DNA of 45,540 nt from assembly GCA_913064775.1 (NCBI GenBank), contig CAJYAD010000029.1, forward strand, positions 1 to 45,540. Reading direction: 5' to 3'. The number at the start of each line of letters is the position of its first letter. The stretch's first letter is position 1. This stretch comes from an uncultured Albidovulum sp. Its GTDB lineage: Bacteria > Pseudomonadota > Alphaproteobacteria > Rhodobacterales > Rhodobacteraceae. The translations under genes and the position numbers were made by a program. Below are positions 15,131-23,173 of the stretch, one piece after another. A model generated the notes under the pieces. It did not search any database and was not told the DNA's origin. It saw only the letters and a program-made list of their open reading frames with translations.

Positions 15131-16327
15131 CTAGCGCGGCACCGCGGTGCCGGCGTTGTCACCGGTGCCGTCCGAGCGGGCCTTGGCGGAGGACAGGGTG
15201 TCGCGCAGATCGGCCTCCATCTTGACCAGTTCGATTTCGGCGGCGGCGCGCTTGGCCTTGCCATCGTCGGCGATCTGCAGGCTTTCGTTGATTGTCGCGA
15301 TCAGGATGTCGTTGGCTTCCTTGACCTTGCCGATGTCGAAGACGCCGCGCTCCATCTCGGTGCGGATCACGCGGTTGGCCTCTTGCAGGTTCTTGGCGTT
15401 GGCGGTCAGCAATTCGTTGGTCAGATCGTTGGCCGCACGCACCGATTCCGCCGCCTCGCGCGAGCGCTGGATCGTCACCGCCTGGGCCAGCTGGGTTTCC
15501 CACAGCGGCACGGTGTTGACGAGGGTCGAGTTGATCTTGGTCACCAGCGACTTGTCGTTTTCCTGCACCAGCCGAATCGAGGGCAGCGACTGCATCGTCA
15601 CCTGGCGCGTCAGCTTCAGGTCATGCACCCGGCGTTCCAGATCGTCGCGCGCGGCCCGCAGATCGCGCAGCTCCTGCGCCGCCAGCACCTGATCGTTTTC
15701 GGGGGCGGCCTTCACTGCGGCCTCCTTGGCGGGGATCGTGGTCTCGTCCAGCTGCTTCAGCTTGGCCTCGCCCGCGGCGATGTAAAGCGCGAGTTCCTCG
15801 TAGAAGGTCAGGGTCTTTTCATAGAGGACGTCGAGCGACTTGATGTCGATCAACAGCTTGTGCTGATGCTGGTCGAGGTCCTCGGTCACCTTGTCGATCT
15901 GGCCCTGCACCTCTTCGAAGCGGGCGACGAACTTGGCGAAGGGGGCGACCCGGCCGGTCAGCTTTTCCCACCAGCTTTGCTTGCGCCGCACGTCCAGTTC
16001 CGAGACCGAGAAGCCGCGGATCGTGGTCACGATCTGGCGCAGGCTGTCGCCGGCGGGGCCCACGTCCTTGTTCTTCACGCCCGAAAGCATCGATTGGCTG
16101 ATGGTCTGCAATTCGCCCTGCGCCTTTGAGCCGAAGGAGATGATCGACTGGGTGCTGGACATGTCGATCTCATCCATGCGCTGGCGGATCTTCTCGGCCA
16201 GCGGGGCGGGGGCGCGCTCCAGCGGTACGACGACCTCGGCCTGGGTGGGTTCGGGCAAAAGGGTGGTGGTGACTTTCTCGACCTCGGCAAGGGCGGCCTG
16301 GGCCTTGGCGCGAACTTCTTCCGTCAT
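15131..16327 (-). CDS. Toxic anion resistance protein, TelA/YaaN family
   Basis: A 398-residue, mostly helical, coiled-coil-rich protein. The family core runs from RMDEIDMSSTQSIISFGSKAQ (about 49 onward) to the C-terminus, including LTFYEELALYIAAGEAKL and the LWETQLAQAVTIQRSREAA block. TelA proteins were named for tellurite resistance plasmids, and their relatives (Bacillus YaaN, YceH) are linked to cell-envelope stress and antimicrobials; the molecular activity is not known. The neighbour upstream (44 bp) is XpaC-like, the same pairing as Bacillus xpaC-yaaN. That supports a joint role at the membrane. Confidence 0.92.
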   Translation of the reverse strand: MTEEVRAKAQAALAEVEKVTTTLLPEPTQAEVVVPLERAPAPLAEKIRQRMDEIDMSSTQSIISFGSKAQGELQTISQSMLSGVKNKDVGPAGDSLRQIVTTIRGFSVSELDVRRKQSWWEKLTGRVAPFAKFVARFEEVQGQIDKVTEDLDQHQHKLLIDIKSLDVLYEKTLTFYEELALYIAAGEAKLKQLDETTIPAKEAAVKAAPENDQVLAAQELRDLRAARDDLERRVHDLKLTRQVTMQSLPSIRLVQENDKSLVTKINSTLVNTVPLWETQLAQAVTIQRSREAAESVRAANDLTNELLTANAKNLQEANRVIRTEMERGVFDIGKVKEANDILIATINESLQIADDGKAKRAAAEIELVKMEADLRDTLSSAKARSDGTGDNAGTAVPR

Positions 16328-16370
16328 CTCGAATTCCCTTCCTGTTGAAAATCTTGCGGGCGGGCGCCGG

Positions 16371-17279
16371 TCAGCCGGGGGCCACGCCTTCCTGTTTCAG
16401 GCGGTCGCGCAGCACCTCGATCTGGATGTCCAGATCGCTGCGATCGTCTTGCAGCAGCTTGGCGGTCTGGGCGGTGAAATTGGCCTCCAGATCATCCAGC
16501 AGCGCGGTGTAATCGGCGCGTGCCCCGGGGTCGGGCTTGCGGGCGTAGAGATCGGCGAACTTCACCGTCGCGTCGCGCATCCCCATCAGATAGACGCCCA
16601 GATACTTGCGCGAGGCACTCAGATCGCGCGGGTCGTCCTCGATGGTGCGGAACATCTTGCGCGCGGTGGCCAGGAAGGTATCGACCCGCGTGGTCAGGGC
16701 GCGGTCGCCCGAGCGCTGGATCGCGTCATGGATCGCGCCCAGATATTTCTCGCCCTCGGCGACGGCGCGGGCGACGCGGTCGGTCTGGAACTTATCCACG
16801 CCCTCCATGCCCTTGTCGCGCAGCGGATCGGGGCCGAAGGCGCCGAAATGCAGCACCGCGCCCAACAGGCCGAAGATCACCGGCGCCAGCAGCCCGCCGG
16901 GCGCGACCGCCCCGGCCAGCGCCAGGCCAAGCCCCATCGCGACCGCGCCGAAAATCTTGCGCGGAATGGCCGGGCGGCGGGCGACACGGCGGGCGTCATA
17001 GGCCTCTTCGGCGCACAGCCCCTCGCGGGTCAGCCAGGCCGACAGCAGCATCAGCCCCAGCGCGCCCAGATCCAGCATCAGGCCCAGCGGCCCCTGACCA
17101 AAGGCCTTCACCGCCAGAAGAAGCGGCACGATGAACAGGAAATTCACCCGCGCCCCGGCCCGCGCCGGGCGCTTGCCATGGAAGGCGTTGGCGGGGGTGC
17201 TGGCGGAGTCCGCCGCGTCGCCCGCCTCACCCTCGGGCGCCCCGCCGGGGCTGTACTTGCCGCCAAAGCGCCGGGCCAT
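16371..17279 (-). CDS. XpaC-like protein (5-bromo-4-chloroindolyl phosphate hydrolysis family)
   Basis: A 302-residue protein. A disordered N-terminal ~45 residues precede two pairs of hydrophobic helices (NFLFIVPLLLAV with LGLMLDLGALGLMLLSAWL, then KIFGAVAMGLGLALAGAVAP with VIFGLLGAVLHFGAFGPD). A soluble C-terminal helical domain with DKFQTDRVARAVAEGEKYL and SRKYLGVYLMGMRDAT follows. The family name comes from B. subtilis XpaC, which does not clearly hydrolyse the dye itself. Its ATG overlaps the stop codon of the upstream 27-residue membrane peptide by one base (TGATG), so translation is probably coupled. It pairs with TelA downstream. Confidence 0.88.
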   Translation of the reverse strand: MARRFGGKYSPGGAPEGEAGDAADSASTPANAFHGKRPARAGARVNFLFIVPLLLAVKAFGQGPLGLMLDLGALGLMLLSAWLTREGLCAEEAYDARRVARRPAIPRKIFGAVAMGLGLALAGAVAPGGLLAPVIFGLLGAVLHFGAFGPDPLRDKGMEGVDKFQTDRVARAVAEGEKYLGAIHDAIQRSGDRALTTRVDTFLATARKMFRTIEDDPRDLSASRKYLGVYLMGMRDATVKFADLYARKPDPGARADYTALLDDLEANFTAQTAKLLQDDRSDLDIQIEVLRDRLKQEGVAPG

Positions 17280-17362
17280 CAGACACCCCCCGCGAAGGCG
17301 GCATAGACGATCAGCGCCAGCAGCAGGAAATACGACAACTTCTGCATTCCAGAACCCGACAT
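17279..17362 (-). CDS. 27-residue single-pass membrane peptide, first gene of the XpaC/TelA/SPFH operon
   Basis: The frame reads MSGSGMQKL followed by about 15 hydrophobic residues (SYFLLLALIVYAAFA) and ends GGV. It is a single predicted transmembrane helix with no other domain. The TGA stop shares its A with the ATG of the XpaC-like gene, so a ribosome ending here could restart there. A purine patch (GATGGGG) lies upstream of the ATG. I know of no named family. It could be a structural microprotein of the XpaC/TelA complex or a leader peptide that controls translation of the next gene. Confidence 0.5.
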   Translation of the reverse strand: MSGSGMQKLSYFLLLALIVYAAFAGGV

Positions 17363-17409
17363 GGCTGCCCCATCGTCCCTTCCGCCCCGGATACCGAAGC
17401 CTATGTCAG

Positions 17410-17541
17410 GGAATATAGGCGATGGGAGGGGACCATACCAGAAGGAAGGGGCCAAAGGCCTCGGGGCGCGCCCGGGCGCGGGACAGCACCGCCGCCTGCC
17501 TTTCTTTCTGGTGAAAATATCCGGCGGGGGCGCCATTGGCG
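17410..17541. repeat. Intergenic repeat, facing pair (family copy c)
   Basis: The right arm (17496-17541) reads CCTTTCTTTCTGGTGAAAAT, then ATCCGGCGGGGGCGCCATTGG. The left arm contains ACCAGAAGGAAGG (17437-17449), complementary to CCTTTCTTTCTGGT, so the arms face each other as in copy a. It lies between the divergent membrane-peptide operon and the MarR-type gene. Confidence 0.6.
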
Positions 17542-17621
17542 ATGAGGTGTGAAACCCACAGCGCGCCTTCCACCGCGCGGCGCGCCCTTGCCAAGCCGCC
17601 GCTGTCTCCTATCCTGCGTTC

Positions 17622-18128
17622 ATGTCGGACATCTACTCCATGCCGGGCCACCTGATCCGGCGCCTGCACCAGATCTCGTCTTCGGTCTTCGCCAAGGGCA
17701 TGAAGGCCAACGGACATGACCTCACGTCGCCGCAATTTGCCGCGCTGGCGATGATTGGCGAATACCCGGGCATCGATCAGGCGACGCTGGCCGGCCTGAT
17801 CGCCCAGGACCGCCCGACGATTGGCGGGGTGGTCGAACGCCTCGCCACCAAGGGCCTGATCGCGCGCCGCACCAGCCCCGAGGATCGCCGCGCCCGGATC
17901 CTGACCCTCACCCCCGAGGGCGTGGCGCTGCGCGCGCGGCTGATCCCGATCGTCGCGGCGCTGCAGTCCGACATTCTGCCCGGCCTGACCGAGGCCGAGC
18001 GCGCCGAATTCCTGCGCCTCGCCGCCAAGGTGGCCGAGGCCGGCAACGCCCGCAGCCGCGCCCCCCTTGTGCAGCCCGGCGCCGCCCGTTCCCCGGCTTT
18101 GGGGCCAGGTATTTCAAGCCTGAAATAA
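17622..18128 (+). CDS. MarR-family transcriptional regulator
   Basis: A 168-residue winged-helix protein. The MarR core is visible: helix LIRRLHQISSSVFAKGM, recognition helix region IDQATLAGLIAQDRPTIGGVVERLATKGLIAR, and the wing RRTSPEDRRARILTLTPEG. The C-terminal ~30 residues are Pro/Ala-rich and not conserved. Such regulators usually repress neighbouring genes and release DNA on binding aromatic acids. Its position just before the cupin, flavin monooxygenase and ABC transporter genes suggests that it controls them, and a 23-bp imperfect palindrome lies right after its stop codon. Confidence 0.92.
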   Translation: MSDIYSMPGHLIRRLHQISSSVFAKGMKANGHDLTSPQFAALAMIGEYPGIDQATLAGLIAQDRPTIGGVVERLATKGLIARRTSPEDRRARILTLTPEGVALRARLIPIVAALQSDILPGLTEAERAEFLRLAAKVAEAGNARSRAPLVQPGAARSPALGPGISSLK

Positions 18129-18147
18129 CCCTAGGCAGAAGGCCATA

Positions 18148-18170
18148 CTTTTGGTTAGGCTATCTAAAAG
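18148..18170. promoter_or_regulatory. Candidate MarR operator upstream of the cupin gene
   Basis: CTTTTGGTTAG and CTATCTAAAAG flank one central G (18159); 9 of 11 positions are complementary. It lies 20 bp after the MarR stop and 65 bp before the cupin start, in a locally AT-rich stretch where a promoter would be expected. Length and symmetry fit a MarR-dimer site. Confidence 0.45.
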
Positions 18171-18234
18171 GGGTAAGTCAGTCTTGCGTTGACCGCAGGG
18201 CGGGCCACCCGAGGCCGCCAGGAGGGGACGGAAC

Positions 18235-18699
18235 ATGGCCGAGATGACGCCGGGGATCGTGAAATCCCAGACCGGGCTGGACCAGATCAGCTGGAACATC
18301 CTAGGGCAAACCTATGTGCCCAAGCATGTGACGAAGGAATGTTTCTCGTGGCATGCGACGCTGCCGCCGGGCACCTTCGTGCCGCCCCATATCCACCCCG
18401 ATCAGGATGAATATCTCTATATCCTGGAAGGGCGGTTCGATTTCCTTCTGGACGGGCAGCAGGCGGTGGGCGAACCGGGCGATCTGGTGAAACTGCCGCG
18501 CGGCATTCCGCACGGGATCTTCAACAAGTCCGACGCCACGATCAAGACGCTGTTCTGGGTCACCCCCACGGCGCGGCTCTACGATCTGTTCTGGGCGCTG
18601 CACAACCTTGGCCCCACCGCCGACCCGGCCGAGGTGGTGGCGGTCTCGGCCGCCCATGCGATCGACTTCCTGCCGCCCCCGCCCGAGGGGGATGCATGA
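18235..18699 (+). CDS. Cupin-domain protein
   Basis: A 154-residue single-domain cupin. Motif 1 is PPHIHPDQDEYLYILEG (His52, His54, Glu59) and motif 2 is PGDLVKLPRGIPHG (His93), so the usual 3-His/1-Glu metal site is complete. Such small cupins include dioxygenases, isomerases and ligand-binding proteins; this one resembles the quercetin-dioxygenase-like group, but activity cannot be assigned. Its stop codon overlaps the ATG of the next gene by four bases (18696-18699), so it is co-translated with the flavin monooxygenase and probably acts on the same pathway. Confidence 0.9.
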   Translation: MAEMTPGIVKSQTGLDQISWNILGQTYVPKHVTKECFSWHATLPPGTFVPPHIHPDQDEYLYILEGRFDFLLDGQQAVGEPGDLVKLPRGIPHGIFNKSDATIKTLFWVTPTARLYDLFWALHNLGPTADPAEVVAVSAAHAIDFLPPPPEGDA

Positions 18700-19949
18700 C
18701 CATCCTGATCGCAGGCGGGGGGATCGGCGGGCTGACCACGGCGCTGATGCTGCACGCGCGCGGCATCCGCGCACGGGTGATCGAACAATCGCCCGAACTG
18801 CGCGAGGTCGGCGTCGGCATCAACACGCTGCCCCATTCGATCGCCGAACTGGCCGAGCTGGGCCTGCTGAAAGAGCTGGACAAGGTCGGTCTGCGCACCC
18901 GCGAATTGCGCTACCTCACCCGCAACGGCCAAGAGGTCTGGCGCGAACTTCGGGGCCTGCACGCAGGCCATTCCCATCCGCAATTCTCCATTCATCGCGG
19001 ACGGTTGCAGATGGTTCTTTACAAAGCGGTTGAAGAACGCCTTGGCCCCGATGCGGTGCTGTCCGGCCATCGCCTGACCGGTTTCGTGCAGGATGAAGCC
19101 GGGGTGACCGCGCAATTCACCGACACCAGCGACGGGCTATCCTCGCGCACGCTGCGCGGCGAGGTGCTGATCTGCGCCGACGGCATCCACAGCGTCGGGC
19201 GGCGCCGTTTCTACCCCGATGAGGGCCGGCCCAGCTGGACCGGCGTGGTGATGTGGCGCGGCGCGGTCGACTGGCCGGTCTGGAAGGACGGCCAGACCAT
19301 GGCCATCGCCGGCGGTCTGGGGGCGAAGCTGGTGCTCTACCCGATCGCGCCGGCGAAGGACGGCCGCCAGTTGATGAACTGGGTGGTCAACGTGCGCATG
19401 GCCGACGGCGCCACCCAGCCCCCGCCCGAGGACAACTGGTCCAAACGCGCGCCGCTAGCCAAGGTGCTGCCCTATGCCAAGCGCTTCCACGTGCCGGACA
19501 TGGATCTGGAGGCGCTGGTGCGCGCCAGCGGCGAGATCTTCGAATATCCCATGGCCGACCGTGACCCCTTGCCCCGCTGGACCTACGGGCGGGTGACGCT
19601 GCTGGGCGACGCCGCGCATCCGATGTATCCGGTGGGCTCGAACGGGGCGGCGCAGGCGATCCTGGACGCCCGCAGCCTGGCCGACCATCTGGCCCGGGCC
19701 GAACACCCGCGCGAGGCGCTCTACCGCTATGAGCAGGACCGCCTGCCGATAACCGCCGAGCTTGTGCGGACCAACCGGCTGGGCGGGCCCGAGCGGGTGA
19801 TCGACGAGGTCGAGAAGATCACCGTGCAGCCGTTCAAGAACATCAACAAGGTGCTGAGCTACAAGAAGCGCGAGGCGATCGTGAAGGGCTATGCCCAGAT
19901 GGCCGGCTTCGCGACAAAGAAAGAGGCAAAGCGGCGCAAGAAGGCCTGA
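18696..19949 (+). CDS. FAD-dependent monooxygenase (PhzS/salicylate-hydroxylase-like)
   Basis: A 417-residue group A flavoprotein monooxygenase. The FAD-binding GGGIGG is at 7-12, with VIEQSPELREVGVGIN as the following acidic residue region. The DG motif is CADGIHSVGRRRFYP, and the second FAD motif starts GDAAHPMYPVGSNGA at 304. The last form is typical of PhzS-type enzymes. Members use NAD(P)H and O2 to hydroxylate aromatic acids. The C-terminus is strongly basic (KKEAKRRKKA). Clustered with a MarR regulator, a cupin and a Liv-type transporter, it probably starts catabolism of an imported aromatic or heterocyclic acid; the substrate is unknown. Confidence 0.9.
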   Translation: MTILIAGGGIGGLTTALMLHARGIRARVIEQSPELREVGVGINTLPHSIAELAELGLLKELDKVGLRTRELRYLTRNGQEVWRELRGLHAGHSHPQFSIHRGRLQMVLYKAVEERLGPDAVLSGHRLTGFVQDEAGVTAQFTDTSDGLSSRTLRGEVLICADGIHSVGRRRFYPDEGRPSWTGVVMWRGAVDWPVWKDGQTMAIAGGLGAKLVLYPIAPAKDGRQLMNWVVNVRMADGATQPPPEDNWSKRAPLAKVLPYAKRFHVPDMDLEALVRASGEIFEYPMADRDPLPRWTYGRVTLLGDAAHPMYPVGSNGAAQAILDARSLADHLARAEHPREALYRYEQDRLPITAELVRTNRLGGPERVIDEVEKITVQPFKNINKVLSYKKREAIVKGYAQMAGFATKKEAKRRKKA

Positions 19950-19992
19950 TCGAACTTTAAGAATGCAAACTAATATACTGATAATAATAAAA

Positions 19993-20018
19993 AAAAATAG
20001 CCAAAAATGGCTGTCCAA
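19993..20018 (+). promoter_or_regulatory. AT-rich leader with small hairpin before the ABC substrate-binding gene
   Basis: The 80-bp gap between the monooxygenase and the substrate-binding gene is unusually AT-rich (TAATATACTGATAATAATAA). It contains AGCCA-AAAA-TGGCT. It may hold a promoter for the transporter genes or a weak terminator/processing site separating the two parts of the locus. A strong ribosome-binding site (GGAGAGATAG) precedes the next ATG. Confidence 0.4.
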
Positions 20019-20031
20019 CATGGAGAGATAG

Positions 20032-21216
20032 ATGAAACAGACTCGCAAATTTCTGCTGGGTGGCGCGGCCATGGGGCTTGCGCTGGGGCTTGGCGCCGGC
20101 GCGCTGCAGGCCAAGGATCTGACGATCGGCATGGTGGTCACGCTGTCGGGGCCGCCGGCGGCACTGGGCAAGCAGATCGTTGATGGCTTCACCCTGGCGC
20201 TCGATCAGAAGGGCGGCATGCTGGGCGGCGAGAAGGTCAACCTCATCGTCCAGGATGATGAGCTGAAGCCCGACGTTGCCCGCCAGAAGGCCGAGGAACT
20301 GGTCAAGCGCGATCATGCTGATTTCGTTGTCGGCACGGTGTTTTCGAACATGCTGCAGGCGATCTTCAAGCCGGTGGTGACCTCGAAGACCTTCCTGATC
20401 AGCCCCAATGCGGGGCCGTCCACCTTCGCGGGCAAGAACTGCAACCCGTTCTTCTTCGCCACCTCCTATCAGAACGACCAGAACGCCCAGGTCGCCGGGA
20501 TGATCGCCAATCAGGAGGGCTTCAACAACACCTTCCTGATGGTGCCGAACTACCAGGCCGGGCGCGACAACGTCGCGGGCTTCAAGCGCACCTACAAGGG
20601 CAAGATCACAGGAGAGGCCTTTACCCCCCTGGGCCACAAGGATTTTTCGCCCCAGCTGGCGCAGATCGCGACCTCGAATTCCGACAGCTTGTTCACCTTC
20701 ATGCCGGGCGGCATGGGCGTGGCGCTGGTCAAGCAGTTCACCGCCGCGGGGCTGAAGGACAAGGTCAAGTTCCTGTCGGTCTTCACCACGGATGAGACCA
20801 CGCTGCCGGCGCAGAAGGACGACGCCCTGGGCGATCTGTCCGCCGGCAATTGGGCACCCGACGCGAAGACCCCGGCCAGCGAGGCCTTCGTCGCCGCGTT
20901 CGAGAAGAAATATGGCTATATCCCAGGCGGTTACGCCATGCAGGCCTATGACACGGCGATGCTGATCGACAGCGCGGTCGCCAAGGTCAAGGGCAACTTG
21001 AGCGACAAGAAAGCCGTGCAGAAGGCGCTGGAGGCGGCCGATTTCACCTCGCTTCGTGGCGGGTTCAAGTTCAACAACAACCACTATCCGGTGCAGAACT
21101 TCTATCTGCTGAAGGTCGCGAAGAACGCCAAGGATCAATACCACACCTCGATCGTGCGCGAGGTGGTGAAGGATTACGGCGACGACTTCCACCAGCAGTG
21201 CAAGATGAAGATGTAA
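20032..21216 (+). CDS. ABC transporter periplasmic substrate-binding protein (branched-chain amino acid/aromatic type)
   Basis: A 394-residue protein with a Sec/Tat-like signal peptide (MKQTRKFLLGGAAMGLALGL, cleavage near LQA-KD). The mature part is a type I periplasmic binding protein: LTIGMVVTLSGPPAALGKQ is the usual ligand-loop start, and ADFVVGTVFSNMLQA and YDTAMLIDSAV also match. The family captures branched-chain amino acids, amides, urea or aromatic acids. Given the neighbouring MarR, cupin and flavin monooxygenase, an aromatic acid is a reasonable guess. It is the first gene of a five-gene transporter set; the next gene starts about 80 bp downstream, after a GC-rich hairpin. Confidence 0.94.
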   Translation: MKQTRKFLLGGAAMGLALGLGAGALQAKDLTIGMVVTLSGPPAALGKQIVDGFTLALDQKGGMLGGEKVNLIVQDDELKPDVARQKAEELVKRDHADFVVGTVFSNMLQAIFKPVVTSKTFLISPNAGPSTFAGKNCNPFFFATSYQNDQNAQVAGMIANQEGFNNTFLMVPNYQAGRDNVAGFKRTYKGKITGEAFTPLGHKDFSPQLAQIATSNSDSLFTFMPGGMGVALVKQFTAAGLKDKVKFLSVFTTDETTLPAQKDDALGDLSAGNWAPDAKTPASEAFVAAFEKKYGYIPGGYAMQAYDTAMLIDSAVAKVKGNLSDKKAVQKALEAADFTSLRGGFKFNNNHYPVQNFYLLKVAKNAKDQYHTSIVREVVKDYGDDFHQQCKMKM

Positions 21217-21238
21217 GCCCCTGATCAACCGAGCATAT

Positions 21239-21268
21239 GCCCCGCCCCGGCCTCGCCCGGGGCGGGCA
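21239..21268 (+). terminator. GC-rich hairpin between the substrate-binding and permease genes
   Basis: CCCGCCCCGG and CCGGGGCGGG form a 10-bp stem 23 bp after the binding-protein stop. No T-run follows, so it more likely protects the abundant binding-protein mRNA 3' end or gives partial termination than acts as a full terminator. It overlaps the upstream in-frame ATG at 21237, which argues against that start for the permease. Confidence 0.6.
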
Positions 21269-21296
21269 CCCGAGGCTTGAACCGCGCGAGTATCCC

Positions 21297-22223
21297 TTGT
21301 CCCTGACGCTGCTCTTGATCCAGTGCCTGAACGGCCTGCAATACGGCATGATGCTGTTCCTGATCGCCGCCGGGCTGACGCTGGTGTTCGGGGTGATGGG
21401 CTTCATCAACCTCGCCCACGGCGTGCAATACATGGTGGGCGCCTATCTGGCCTTTGCCTTTCTGCATCTGACCGGGAATTTCTGGCTGGCGGCGCTGTTG
21501 TCGATGCTCACCGCGCTGGTCTTCGGCCTGCTGCTGGAACATTTCATCTTTCGCCATCTCTATGGCCGAGACCACCTGGATCAGGTTCTGGCGACCTTCG
21601 GAATTATCATATTCCTCAATGAGTTGGCCAAGGTTATTTTCGGCCCCGCAACGCTGTCGCTTCCGGTGCCAGAGCTGCTTTCGGGTTCGATCCCGCTGAC
21701 GCCGGAGCTGCGCTATCCGGTCTACCGGCTGGCCACCATCGGCGCGGGCGTGCTGGTGGCGGGGCTGCTCTATCTGGCGGTCGGCCATACCCGCGTGGGG
21801 ATGCTGATCCGCGCCGGGGCGACGACGCCGCAGATGGTCGCGGCGCTGGGGGTGAACATCCGGCGGCTGTTCACAATGGTCTTCGGGGTCGGCGCCATGC
21901 TGGCAGGCTTTGCCGGGGTGATCGCCGCGCCGATCTTCGCGATCGAGCCGGGGATGGGCGACAACATCCTGATCGTGGCCTTCGTGGTGATCATCATCGG
22001 CGGCATCGGCTCTATCCGGGGGGCGTTTCTGGCGGCGCTGATGGTGGGGCTGATCGACACGCTCGGGCGGTCGCTGGCGACGCTGGCGACGGGGCTGATC
22101 CTGCCGCCCTCGATGTCCGATCAGGTGGGGCCGGCGCTGGCGTCGATGCTGATCTACATCCTGATGGCGGGGATCCTGGTGTTCCGCCCGCAGGGCCTGC
22201 TGCCGGCGAAGGGGGCGGCGTGA
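21297..22223 (+). CDS. Branched-chain amino acid-type ABC permease, LivH family
   Basis: About 308 residues with roughly eight membrane helices. The conserved LivH opening (LIQCLNGLQYGMMLFLIAAG) and the block LVFGVMGFINLAHG, plus VVIIIGGIGSIRGAFLAAL, identify it. I chose the TTG at 21297, giving (M)SLTLLLIQCLNG, because it matches the usual start of this family; the ATG at 21237 would add 20 residues encoded within a hairpin. The ribosome-binding site is weak (GCGAG). The stop overlaps the start region of the LivM gene. Confidence 0.92.
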   Translation: MSLTLLLIQCLNGLQYGMMLFLIAAGLTLVFGVMGFINLAHGVQYMVGAYLAFAFLHLTGNFWLAALLSMLTALVFGLLLEHFIFRHLYGRDHLDQVLATFGIIIFLNELAKVIFGPATLSLPVPELLSGSIPLTPELRYPVYRLATIGAGVLVAGLLYLAVGHTRVGMLIRAGATTPQMVAALGVNIRRLFTMVFGVGAMLAGFAGVIAAPIFAIEPGMGDNILIVAFVVIIIGGIGSIRGAFLAALMVGLIDTLGRSLATLATGLILPPSMSDQVGPALASMLIYILMAGILVFRPQGLLPAKGAA

Positions 22224-23173
22224 TGGTGCGGGACCGCGCGCCGATCGTTGCCGGCACGATCTTTGCGCTGCTCATGGTAGCACCCTTCGGGCTGGGGCTG
22301 ATCGGGCAGGGCTATCTGACCGGCCTGTTGATGCGGGCGATGCTGCTGGCGATCGCGGCGCTGGCGCTGGATCTGCTGGTCGGGCAGGGCGGCATGGTCA
22401 GCTTCGGCCATTCCGCCTTTGTCGGCCTTGGCGCCTATGCGCTGGCGATCGGGCTGCAGGCGGGGATCGAAAGCCTGCTGCTGCTGACGCTGATCGCGCT
22501 GGCGGTCTCGGGGCTGTTCGCGCTGATTACCGGGGTGCTGGCCCTGCGCACCTCGGGCGTCTATTTCCTGATGATCACGCTGGCCTTCGGGCAGATGACC
22601 TATTTCACCCTCACCTCGCTGGCGGCTTATGGCGGCGATGACGGGCTGACGCTGTGGTCGATGGCGACACTGCTTGGCACCGACGTGGCGCAGAATGCGG
22701 GCCAGATCTATTTCGTCATCCTCGTGGTGATGGTGGCGGTCTGGTGGCTGATGCACTGCATCAGCCAGTCGCGTTTCGGCCGGGTGCTGCGCGGCGCCCG
22801 CGACAATCCCGAACGGGCCGAGGTGATGGGCTTTTCCGTCTTCCGCTACCGCCTGACCGCCTATGTGATCGCCGGGATGATCGCCGGCCTCGCGGGCGTG
22901 CTGACCGCGCAGCAAAACGAATTCGTCAGCCCCGCGCTGGCGACCTGGCAGCATTCCGGCGATCTTTTGGTGATCCTGGTGATCGGGGGGTTGGGCAGCC
23001 GCAACGGCGCCATCCTGGGGGCGTTCTTCGTCGTCATCGTGCAGGATTTGCTGGGCGCGGTGATGCCCGAATGGCGGCTGATCTACGGCCCGCTGCTGGT
23101 GCTGGTGGTGCTGTTCGCCAAGGGCGGGCTGAACCGGCTGCTTGGCCCCGCACAGACGGGGTCCGTGGCATGA
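22223..23173 (+). CDS. Branched-chain amino acid-type ABC permease, LivM family
   Basis: A 316-residue permease with about nine membrane helices. Signature regions are LALDLLVGQGGMVSFGHSAFVGLGAYA (about 48-74), LRTSGVYFLMITLAFGQM and the cytoplasmic EAA-like loop SRFGRVLRGARDNPERAEVMGF. Adjacent GTG (22220) and ATG (22223) could both be used; the LivH stop TGA shares the A of the ATG. The 3' end overlaps the LivG-type gene by four bases. Confidence 0.92.
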   Translation: MVRDRAPIVAGTIFALLMVAPFGLGLIGQGYLTGLLMRAMLLAIAALALDLLVGQGGMVSFGHSAFVGLGAYALAIGLQAGIESLLLLTLIALAVSGLFALITGVLALRTSGVYFLMITLAFGQMTYFTLTSLAAYGGDDGLTLWSMATLLGTDVAQNAGQIYFVILVVMVAVWWLMHCISQSRFGRVLRGARDNPERAEVMGFSVFRYRLTAYVIAGMIAGLAGVLTAQQNEFVSPALATWQHSGDLLVILVIGGLGSRNGAILGAFFVVIVQDLLGAVMPEWRLIYGPLLVLVVLFAKGGLNRLLGPAQTGSVA

